Assembly: GCA_002418625.1 (NCBI GenBank)
Contig: DIEM01000030.1
Location: 1 to 40,561, forward strand
From: Firmicutes bacterium UBA5774
GTDB taxonomy: Bacteria > Bacillota > Clostridia > Peptostreptococcales > Anaerovoracaceae
Length of the DNA stretch: 40,561 nucleotides
Direction of reading: 5' to 3'
Part shown: positions 1 to 6,798 of the stretch, in pieces
Position numbering within the stretch: position 1 is the stretch's first letter
Layout: each line of letters starts with the position of its first letter
The notes under the pieces: model-generated
What the model was told of the DNA's origin: nothing
The model's database searches: none
The model's input: the letters and a program-made list of their open reading frames with translations, nothing else
Position numbers and translations under genes: made by a program

Positions 1-819
1 CACGATCCCATTGCCGCCGGTGGCGCTTTCCAGGGTCCTTGTCGATGTCGTTCCAACCGCTATGACCCTTCCACCGTTCGCCTTGGTTATATTTATTATT
101 TCCGCATTGCTGCGACTTATGGCATATTCCTCAAAATGCATTCTGTGATCTTCGACGGTTTCGCATTTCACTGGCCTGAATGTGCCGATTCCTACATGAA
201 GAGTCACATACGCAAGTTTCACGCCTTTAGCCTCTGCTTTGTCCAATAATTCCTGCGTAAAATGCAGGCCCGCAGTAGGCGCCGCCACCGACCCGTCATA
301 TTTTCCGTATACAGTCTGGTATCGATGCTTGTCCGACGAATCACAATCCCTTTCGATATAGGGTGGCAATGGTATCTTTCCGACTTCTTCAAGACGTTCC
401 ATAAAGACGCCTTCATAAAAAAAATCGGCTATCCGGGTGCCGTCGGGTCCGTAATCCATTATGCGCGCCTTAAATTCCGGTTGTTCAGAAAATATTACCC
501 AGTCTCCGGGATGAAGCCTCTTTCCTGGCTTAACCATCGTCTCCCACTGATTGCCGGCGATCCTCCTGATCAGAAGGAATTCAACCTTCGCTCCCGTGTT
601 TTGCTTCGTTCCCGACAACCGTGCCGGAATGACTCTGGAATCGTTTAAAACCAGGCAATCACCCGGATTCAGATATTCTAAGATATCATAGAAATGTCTG
701 TGGCGGATGCTGCCGTCTTTTCTGTTCAAAACCAAAAGCCGGGATTCTTCCCTCTTGTCCGCCGGGTGCTGGGCAATGAGGTTTTCCGGCAGGAAATAAT
801 CAAAATCGCTTACTTGCAT
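1..819 (-). CDS. queA: S-adenosylmethionine:tRNA ribosyltransferase-isomerase QueA, 5' part (cut by left edge)
   Basis: The frame is open for 273 codons from the ATG at 817-819 to base 1, where the window ends; the family is about 340 residues, so roughly the last 70 are missing. The translation has the QueA hallmarks: MQVSDFDYFLPENLIAQ at the start, VLNDSRVIPARL near residue 57, the PTAGLHFT motif in the middle, and HVGIGTFRPV followed by AVGTTSTRTLES near the cut. QueA transfers and isomerises the ribosyl part of S-adenosylmethionine onto 7-aminomethyl-7-deazaguanine in tRNA, the penultimate step of queuosine synthesis. It starts 2 nt after the spoIID stop, so it is the downstream member of the ruv-spoIID operon; tgt often follows in relatives, outside this window. 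Identification is secure. Confidence 0.95.
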   Translation of the reverse strand, partial: MQVSDFDYFLPENLIAQHPADKREESRLLVLNRKDGSIRHRHFYDILEYLNPGDCLVLNDSRVIPARLSGTKQNTGAKVEFLLIRRIAGNQWETMVKPGKRLHPGDWVIFSEQPEFKARIMDYGPDGTRIADFFYEGVFMERLEEVGKIPLPPYIERDCDSSDKHRYQTVYGKYDGSVAAPTAGLHFTQELLDKAEAKGVKLAYVTLHVGIGTFRPVKCETVEDHRMHFEEYAISRSNAEIINITKANGGRVIAVGTTSTRTLESATGGNGIV

Positions 820-821
820 AT

Positions 822-2171
822 TCACCTGATTTCCACACCACTATAATAAAACTTAAGTATTTCCTCAAAATCAAAGCCTTGCTTTGCCATCTCGATGGCG
901 CCGTCCTGGCTCATTCCGATCCTGTGCCCATAACCGGTCCCGGTCATCATCAGGCTGTTTCCTGATAAGTTCATGCCCGGTTTGACTGTAAAACCATCAC
1001 CGCTTGAAATGTAGATATCGCTTTTCTTGACCGATCGTTTGATGCCATCCCTGGATACGATATATAAATATGCATCCGCCTGCGTACTGCCGCTGGAACT
1101 CCTGATCGTAAGCGGGTCTGATCCGGCATCGATCGAAAACATGGAAGACTTGATTTTCGTACTGCCAAATATGGACCTGATCTTGTCCTTCTGCAGAACC
1201 AGCGTAGCGTTGTCTCCTTCTATAAGCAATGAGTATACGCCTCCCGCATCCGTTTTTTCTATGATATCAACGGCTATGATATCGCCGGGATCATAGCCTG
1301 CCGTCTCCAGGCAGTTTCTAATTTCATCATATGATAGCGTCAGGCTCCATGGATAAACCGGTGTGTAAGGATCCTCGACAGCTCTTAAATAGGATAGTGT
1401 GGCATACCAGACATTTTCGCTGTCTTCTGTATGGCCGCCGCTGTTTTTATGATAATATGCCTCGACAGGAATTCCGTTTGCATACATAAGCAATCCGCTG
1501 GTTTCATCGACGGCGCGATTCGTTTCTTCCGTTTCGCCTTCATATCCTTTGTAAACCTGGCAATGGGTCGTCGTACAGACCCCAAAGCCGCCGGCCGAAT
1601 GGGAGTACTGCTTGACCGCTACAAAATTTCTCGCTGCTATTGCTTGAGCCTTGAGCGCTTCGGCTGGATTGGACCGTGACATTTCCTGGTTCACTACGCC
1701 ATAAAGATATTCATCGATACCCAGCCTGTTGACTACAGTGATCTTGTTGCCGTCCGGCAATAGCATGATCCCTCCCCTGTATCTGGCTTCATTGAATCTT
1801 ATCAGATCCTCGTCCTCGCGAGGGATGATGCAACAGGTGATGTCTGAACCTATCGTTTCGATGATATTTCCGTCTTCATCGGAAATAAGTATGCCGTCGT
1901 CGCCCATGTTGGCCGTGACGGACGTATTGCCTTCCAAATCCGAAATCAGATCGAACTCACCGTTTGAGATCTCTCCCAAATACAGTCCGCTGTCCGCCTT
2001 CAGGGAAGCGAGATTAACAGCCGTATTGCCATACCTGAGTCCGACTGTTACGTACTCCGGCAATTCGAAAGCAAAGGCTGCCATCGGGCTCGAGGCGACC
2101 ACGGCAGCGGCCATTAAGATTAACATTAATGTCTTTATTGTAAACTTGTGAATATCTTTGTTTGTCTTCAT
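822..2171 (-). CDS. spoIID: SpoIID/LytB-domain protein (stage II sporulation protein D-like)
   Basis: A 449-residue exported protein. The N-terminus has a positively charged stretch and a hydrophobic segment (about residues 11-34) ending in an Ala-rich possible signal peptidase site. The SpoIID core lies near residues 150-270 and contains DEYLYGVVNQEM and EALKAQAIAARNF, where the Glu of the QEM motif matches the proposed catalytic acid of the family, plus the GYEGET and YYHKNSGGHTE regions. The end carries GYGHRIGMSQDGA, also typical. In sporulating Firmicutes SpoIID is a lytic transglycosylase that degrades peptidoglycan during engulfment; LytB-type paralogues modify amidases. I chose ATG 2171 (AGGAG 9 nt upstream) over the in-frame TTG at 2177, which sits only 3 nt from the AGGAG. 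Whether it is the true sporulation gene or a vegetative paralogue cannot be told here. Confidence 0.85.
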   Translation of the reverse strand: MKTNKDIHKFTIKTLMLILMAAAVVASSPMAAFAFELPEYVTVGLRYGNTAVNLASLKADSGLYLGEISNGEFDLISDLEGNTSVTANMGDDGILISDEDGNIIETIGSDITCCIIPREDEDLIRFNEARYRGGIMLLPDGNKITVVNRLGIDEYLYGVVNQEMSRSNPAEALKAQAIAARNFVAVKQYSHSAGGFGVCTTTHCQVYKGYEGETEETNRAVDETSGLLMYANGIPVEAYYHKNSGGHTEDSENVWYATLSYLRAVEDPYTPVYPWSLTLSYDEIRNCLETAGYDPGDIIAVDIIEKTDAGGVYSLLIEGDNATLVLQKDKIRSIFGSTKIKSSMFSIDAGSDPLTIRSSSGSTQADAYLYIVSRDGIKRSVKKSDIYISSGDGFTVKPGMNLSGNSLMMTGTGYGHRIGMSQDGAIEMAKQGFDFEEILKFYYSGVEIR

Positions 2172-2189
2172 TGGCAAAAGCTCCTATTT

Positions 2190-3221
2190 CTATGCGTTCC
2201 GAAATGACATCTGGCCTTCAGGCGAAGCTGGCAGGCCTAAATGCCTGTAGGCATCGTCGGAAGCCATGCGGCCCTTTTGGGTCCTGTGCAGAAAGCCAGC
2301 CTGTATCAGATACGGCTCATAGACGTCTTCAATAGTGATACGTTCTTCTCCGACTGCCGCTGCGATGGTCTCGATGCCTACCGGTCCTCCCCTGAACTGT
2401 TCGATTATGATCCTTAATATCTCGCGGTCAAGATTCTCAAGTCCTTCACCATCTATGCCAAGTGAGCATAATGTGGAATCAGTGATATCGATGTCTATAT
2501 TTCCATTTCCCATGACTTGGCTGAAATCCCTGACCCTTTTTAAAAGCCTGTTCGCGATTCTCGGCGTTCCTCTCGACCGTCTTGCCAATTCTTTTGTGGA
2601 TGCATCGTCTATCTTTATTTTCAGTATGTCGGCCGATCTCCTGATGATGGTTTCCAGTTCTTCCACGTTATACATCTCGAATTTGTTGATCACACCGAAG
2701 CGGTCCCGGAGAGGCGCCGAAAGGCTTCCGGCCCTGGTCGTTGCCCCGATCAGGGTGAAGCGCGCCAGATCCAGTCTGATGGAACGGGCTGAAGGTCCCT
2801 TGCCAATGATGATATCAAGCATGAAATCTTCCATTGCGGAATAAAGTATTTCCTCGACGGATCGGTTCAGCCGATGGATTTCATCGATAAACAGCACATC
2901 GTGATCGTTCAGGTTTGTGAGAATGGCTGCAAGGTCGCCGGCCCGGGCTATGGCAGGCCCTGAAGTGATCCTGATATTCACACCGAGCTCATTTGCGATA
3001 ATGCCGGCTAGCGTTGTCTTTCCAAGTCCGGGAGGCCCATAGAAAAGCACGTGGTCCAAAGGCTCTTTTCGCATTCTGGCTGCCTCAATGAATATTTTGA
3101 GATTGTCAGTCACGTTCCTTTGTCCTATATAGGCGTCCAGATGTCTTGGCCTGAGGCTGATTTCAGTTTCTTCATCTTCGATCCTGAGATTCGTCTCTGT
3201 TAGTCTTTGATTCGTATCCAT
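2190..3221 (-). CDS. ruvB: Holliday junction branch migration helicase subunit RuvB
   Basis: 343 residues, normal for RuvB. The sequence shows the N-terminal SLRPRHLDAYIGQ segment, Walker A GPPGLGKTT (about 63-71), Walker B LFIDEIHRLNR, the sensor/arginine-finger region GATTRAGSLSAPLRDRFG, and the C-terminal winged helix with GGPVGIETIAAAVGEE and IEPYLIQ-type (here YEPYLIQAGFLHRTQKGR). RuvB hexamers, loaded by RuvA, pump DNA through Holliday junctions during recombination and fork repair. It sits between ruvA (14-nt gap) and spoIID (12-nt gap), so it is co-transcribed with both. Confidence 0.98.
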   Translation of the reverse strand: MDTNQRLTETNLRIEDEETEISLRPRHLDAYIGQRNVTDNLKIFIEAARMRKEPLDHVLFYGPPGLGKTTLAGIIANELGVNIRITSGPAIARAGDLAAILTNLNDHDVLFIDEIHRLNRSVEEILYSAMEDFMLDIIIGKGPSARSIRLDLARFTLIGATTRAGSLSAPLRDRFGVINKFEMYNVEELETIIRRSADILKIKIDDASTKELARRSRGTPRIANRLLKRVRDFSQVMGNGNIDIDITDSTLCSLGIDGEGLENLDREILRIIIEQFRGGPVGIETIAAAVGEERITIEDVYEPYLIQAGFLHRTQKGRMASDDAYRHLGLPASPEGQMSFRNA

Positions 3222-3235
3222 GTTTCAAGCCCCCG

Positions 3236-3826
3236 TTACCTGCGCATCAGGCTGCGCAATGCCAGTTTCATATAGTTTTCAGTCGTCGGGCTTTCAGGCT
3301 CAACGTTGTTGACGGCTTCCTGCGCTTCACTCCTGCTATATCCAAGCGATAGCAGACCTATAATCGCCTCTTCCTTTTCTCCGGTAGCCTTGCCGGCGGA
3401 AGAAAACTGCTGTTCACCGGCACCTGCCGGCAATTTATCCTTGAGTTCCAAAAGGATCCTCTGCGCAATTTTTTTTCCGATGCCTTGAGCTTTCATTACC
3501 GGAGCAGGGTCATCGAAAGCTATGGCTTTTTTCAAATCGTCAAGTGTCACGGCGGATAAGACCGCCATTGCGGCTTTGGCTCCAACCCCGTTAACTGTCA
3601 TCAGCTTGCAGAACACGTCAAGCGTATCCCGGTCAGTAAATCCGAAAATGCTGACATCGTCTTCTTTATATATGACTTTTGTATAAATAAGCATTTCTTC
3701 ATGATGGTCGGACATGTAAGCGGGACAATTGTCCGTAACATGGATCTCATAGCCGATGCCGGCGGATTCAATGACGATACCGCCACTGAATTTCATAGTG
3801 ACTTTGCCTTTAATATAATGATACAT
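3236..3826 (-). CDS. ruvA: Holliday junction branch migration protein RuvA
   Basis: 196 residues with the three RuvA domains: an OB-fold beginning MYHYIKGKV, a helix-hairpin-helix core with VNGVGAKAAMAVLSA and IGKKIAQRILLELKDKL, then a flexible linker and a C-terminal RuvB-binding three-helix domain (ALLSLGYSRSEAQEA-like; here GLLSLGYSRSEAQEAV). RuvA binds the four-way junction as a tetramer and recruits RuvB. A GGAGGAGAAC ribosome binding site precedes the ATG. ruvC lies 58 nt upstream and ruvB 14 nt downstream, the usual ruvCAB order. Confidence 0.98.
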   Translation of the reverse strand: MYHYIKGKVTMKFSGGIVIESAGIGYEIHVTDNCPAYMSDHHEEMLIYTKVIYKEDDVSIFGFTDRDTLDVFCKLMTVNGVGAKAAMAVLSAVTLDDLKKAIAFDDPAPVMKAQGIGKKIAQRILLELKDKLPAGAGEQQFSSAGKATGEKEEAIIGLLSLGYSRSEAQEAVNNVEPESPTTENYMKLALRSLMRR

Positions 3827-3884
3827 GTTCTCCTCCGTTTGCTATTATAAAAGGCGGCATGCCTCCTGAACAAGTCTTGCGATT

Positions 3885-4382
3885 TCAGTCCCCACGTTTT
3901 GATCGTCTTTCAAATTGGCAGGAATGGGCATGGCATATGGCCACAGCAAGCGCGTCCGCTGTATCATCAGGTTTTGGAACACTATCCAGACTCAATATCG
4001 TCTTGACCATGCTCTGGATCTGTTTCTTGTCAGCCCTGCCGTAGCCGACGACACCTTGCTTTACCTGAAGCGGTGTGTATTCATATATCTCGAGGCCGGA
4101 ATTCGCTCCAGATAAAATCGCTACGCCCCTTGCCTGTCCCACCAGCAACGCTGTCTTGGAATTGGTGTTGAAAAACAATTCTTCTATTGCGACTACATCC
4201 GGCGCAAATTCCCGAATTATATCCATCATTTGGCTGTAAAGATGTTTCAGCCTGTCCGGCATGGGCATCGACGCGTCCGTTGTGACGGCGCCAAAGCCGC
4301 AAACGTCAAATTGATTGCCTTTCAGCTCTATAACGCCATAACCCATAATGGCATAACCAGGATCGATCCCAAGTATCTTCAT
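3885..4382 (-). CDS. ruvC: Crossover junction endodeoxyribonuclease RuvC
   Basis: 165 residues from the ATG at 4380-4382, matching the family length; a longer frame reaching 4451 would place the promoter inside the coding region, so it was rejected. RNase H-like fold with all four acidic residues visible: D in MKILGIDPGYA, E in VVAIEELFF, and the pair in KPDDTADALAVAICH. RuvC cuts Holliday junctions symmetrically, working with RuvAB, the next two genes. It is the first gene of the operon and is divergent from argR; a good minus-strand promoter lies 40-70 nt upstream. Confidence 0.97.
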   Translation of the reverse strand: MKILGIDPGYAIMGYGVIELKGNQFDVCGFGAVTTDASMPMPDRLKHLYSQMMDIIREFAPDVVAIEELFFNTNSKTALLVGQARGVAILSGANSGLEIYEYTPLQVKQGVVGYGRADKKQIQSMVKTILSLDSVPKPDDTADALAVAICHAHSCQFERRSKRGD

Positions 4383-4421
4383 CGTTGATTCCTTTTGGCT
4401 TCTGCATTCATAATTGTTTAT

Positions 4422-4451
4422 ATTATAGCATATAACGTCTTCTTGTAACAA
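4422..4451 (-). promoter_or_regulatory. Predicted promoter of the ruvC-ruvA-ruvB-spoIID-queA operon
   Basis: On the minus strand there is TTGTTA (4446-4451), an 18-nt spacer and a perfect TATAAT (4422-4427), preceded by TGC, which gives an extended -10. It points into ruvC, with transcription expected to start about 30 nt ahead of its ATG. No convincing LexA box (CGAAC-N4-GTTYG type) overlaps it. Confidence 0.6.
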
Positions 4452-4461
4452 AGAAAAAATC

Positions 4462-4489
4462 TTGCTTTGACTGTTGATTGTGTTATAAT
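4462..4489 (+). promoter_or_regulatory. Predicted promoter of argR-recN
   Basis: TTGCTT (4462-4467), a 16-nt spacer and TATAAT (4484-4489) with TGT directly before it, i.e. an extended -10 element. It is divergent from the ruvC promoter, with 10 bp between the two outer -35 elements, so the two operons share a compact control region. Confidence 0.55.
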
Positions 4490-4534
4490 ATTTATCAAGT
4501 CGTATTCATAATTATACATTCTCAGGAGGTTGTC

Positions 4535-4984
4535 ATGAGATATTCAAGGCAGAATAAAATACTTGACATAATCAATACTAATGAAGTTGAAACCCAGGAC
4601 AAGCTTGTTGCTCTCCTGAAAAAAAACGGCTACAAAGTGACACAGGCGACCATTTCGAGAGACATTAAAGAACTTCAGCTGATCAAGACGCTTTCACCAA
4701 GCGGCAAATATAAATATACTGTCGGCACCAGCAGCGACCAGCCTGTGACTGACCGTTTCATAAAAATATTCAGAGATACGATCCTGACGGTCGCATCCTC
4801 CGGAAACATTATCGTTATCAAAACCCTGACCGGCTGTGCCAATGCTGCCTGCGAAGCGATAGACTCACTGAATGTGCAGAATGTGATCGGCACTATCGCG
4901 GGAGACAATACGATCTTCGTTGTTGTGAGTGACCCTGCCAACGTACCCGCACTTGTCAGCAAATTCAACGAAATGATCCGATAA
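4535..4984 (+). CDS. argR: Arginine repressor ArgR
   Basis: 149 residues from the ATG at 4535, which has AGGAGGT at 4524-4530; the longer in-frame start at 4478 lies within the promoter. The N-terminal winged helix contains RQNKILDIINTNEVETQDKL and the recognition helix VTQATISRDIKEL. The C-terminal oligomerisation and arginine-binding domain has GCANAACEAIDSLN and the GTIAGDNTIFVV motif with its Asp. ArgR hexamers repress arginine biosynthesis and activate arginine catabolism when bound to L-arginine. argR next to recN is a widespread Firmicute arrangement. No arginine genes are present in the window, so its targets lie elsewhere. Confidence 0.96.
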   Translation: MRYSRQNKILDIINTNEVETQDKLVALLKKNGYKVTQATISRDIKELQLIKTLSPSGKYKYTVGTSSDQPVTDRFIKIFRDTILTVASSGNIIVIKTLTGCANAACEAIDSLNVQNVIGTIAGDNTIFVVVSDPANVPALVSKFNEMIR

Positions 4985-5020
4985 CGATCGCTTCGAGATT
5001 TTATAAAAGCTGGTGACACA

Positions 5021-6673
5021 TTGATCAACCATTTGTCTATTAAAGATTTTGCCATCATTGACAATATAGAAATAGATTTTCAGAAAGGCCTGAATATCCT
5101 AACCGGAGAAACGGGCTCAGGAAAATCGATCATCATCGAAGCCGTCAGCCTTGCTCTTGGCAGCAGAGCCGATACGGCTTTTGTTCGTTCAGGCAAAAAC
5201 CGCGCGCTGATCCAACTGTCCGCGGAAGATCGCGACGGCCGTGAAATGGTCATTTCCCGCGAGGTGCTGGCCTCCGGCAAGAGCACATGCAAAATCAACG
5301 GTGAGCTTGTAACGCTTTCGCAATTAAGCAGCATCTGCAAAAAAATCGCCGATATACACGGCCAGTACGACCACCAATCCCTTCTGAATACAGATCTTCA
5401 TATCGAACTTCTGGATGCTTATCAAGCGCCGCTGATATCTGAACTGAAAAAAAATGTGGAAAATAATTTCCGTAAATATGAATCGGCCCGAAAAGAGCTG
5501 GCTTTGCTTCATTCAAACCGCTCGGAAGCTATTCGAAAAAGAGATTTCATGCTGTACGAAATCAATGAGATCGATGCCGCGGGGGTCAGCCCCGGCGAGG
5601 ACGATTCCCTGTCTTCGGAACTCATAATACTTCAAAACAGCGAAAAAATCATGGAAAACCTATTGTTTTCTTATGAGTCGCTTTATGCCTCTGAAAACGC
5701 GGCATTGAACAGCATATCCATAGTGATGCATCGGCTGCATGAGCTTTCATCATACGGTTCCGAATTTCAACGGATCGCGAACGCTCTTGAAGAAATCAAC
5801 TACAGCCTTGAAGATATATCTTCAGATATTCGCAAACAAAAGGACAATACCGAAATCGACCCCTTACGGACCGATGAAATCATCGCCAGGCTCGATCTTA
5901 TCAGCAGTCTGAAAAGAAAATACGGCGGAACGATCATCCAAATACTGGATCACAGGGATCGATTGGCAGCAGAGCTTGAAAAGTTTGAACATGCAGATGA
6001 ACGAATTAAAAGTGTTCAAGCCGAATTGGAAATATTTCTCTCTGATTTGGCTGAAGCCTCTGAGAAGCTCAGCAGTCAAAGAAAGATAACTGCAGCGGCG
6101 ATAGAAAAAAAAATCGATCGCGAGTTGAGTGATCTCCATTTCCATGATGCTTCCCTGAATATCCGTTTTACAACACTGACCGATGATGGCGGTAATCCTG
6201 TTTACACTGAGAAAGGCACCGATAAAGTCGAATTTCTTATAAAATCCAACAAGGGCGAGGTGGCAAAGCCTTTGGCGAAGATTGCCTCAGGCGGCGAAAT
6301 ATCAAGGATCATGCTTGCTTTCAAACGGATCATAGGGGATTATGATGAAATACCCACCATGATTTTCGACGAAATAGACAGCGGAATCAGCGGAGTAACG
6401 GCCAGCGTCGTAGGCCGAAAACTATCTGCCATTTCCCGAAATCATCAAATCATATGCATAACGCACCTGCCGCAAATTGCCGCTCAAGGCGATCATAACT
6501 ACCGTATAGTTAAAAAAACTGAAGGCGATCATACCTTCACTGTTGTTGAAGCATTGTCGCACGAAGAAAAGATCCTGGAAATCGCCCGCATGCTGGCCGG
6601 CATGGACATCACGGAGCATTCTCTTAAAAATGCAGAGGATCTTGTCGCTTCCCTAAAGGCCACCACGACCTGA
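5021..6673 (+). CDS. recN: DNA repair protein RecN (SMC-like ATPase)
   Basis: 550 residues, normal for RecN. The N-terminal half-ATPase has LNILTGETGSGKSIIIEAV (Walker A near residue 32), a central part predicted as antiparallel coiled coil (about 150-370), and the C-terminal half with the LAKIASGGEISRIMLA signature and Walker B TMIFDEIDSGISG, then ICITHLPQIA. RecN holds broken DNA together during double-strand break repair. The start used is TTG at 5021, because MINHLSIKDFAIID aligns with the usual RecN beginning and no ATG is nearby; the upstream GGTGA is a modest ribosome binding site. It follows argR by 36 nt in one transcript. Confidence 0.96.
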   Translation: MINHLSIKDFAIIDNIEIDFQKGLNILTGETGSGKSIIIEAVSLALGSRADTAFVRSGKNRALIQLSAEDRDGREMVISREVLASGKSTCKINGELVTLSQLSSICKKIADIHGQYDHQSLLNTDLHIELLDAYQAPLISELKKNVENNFRKYESARKELALLHSNRSEAIRKRDFMLYEINEIDAAGVSPGEDDSLSSELIILQNSEKIMENLLFSYESLYASENAALNSISIVMHRLHELSSYGSEFQRIANALEEINYSLEDISSDIRKQKDNTEIDPLRTDEIIARLDLISSLKRKYGGTIIQILDHRDRLAAELEKFEHADERIKSVQAELEIFLSDLAEASEKLSSQRKITAAAIEKKIDRELSDLHFHDASLNIRFTTLTDDGGNPVYTEKGTDKVEFLIKSNKGEVAKPLAKIASGGEISRIMLAFKRIIGDYDEIPTMIFDEIDSGISGVTASVVGRKLSAISRNHQIICITHLPQIAAQGDHNYRIVKKTEGDHTFTVVEALSHEEKILEIARMLAGMDITEHSLKNAEDLVASLKATTT

Positions 6674-6742
6674 ATCCACAGCGAGTCCCTTCTTTGAATG
6701 TAGCTTAAAGAATAAAATGAATACAAGAATATAAAAAATACA

Positions 6743-6770
6743 AAACGAGCTGCCTGCAGGCAACTCGTTT
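6743..6770. terminator. Bidirectional terminator between convergent recN and ispH-rpsA
   Basis: Stem AAACGAG/CTCGTTT enclosing the palindrome TGCCTGCAGGCA. On the minus strand it is followed by a T-rich tract, so it works best for ispH-rpsA. On the plus strand the tail is weaker but it lies where recN transcription should end. Confidence 0.75.
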
Positions 6771-6798
6771 CTTAATGGATTATTAAACTAATTGGAGA

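Noticed and set aside
4495..4525. ARG-box-like sequence ahead of argR (TATTCATAATTATACATT)
   Set aside because: The half-sites are in the wrong orientation for the TGAAT-N4-ATTCA consensus; auto-regulation is plausible but not supported by this sequence.
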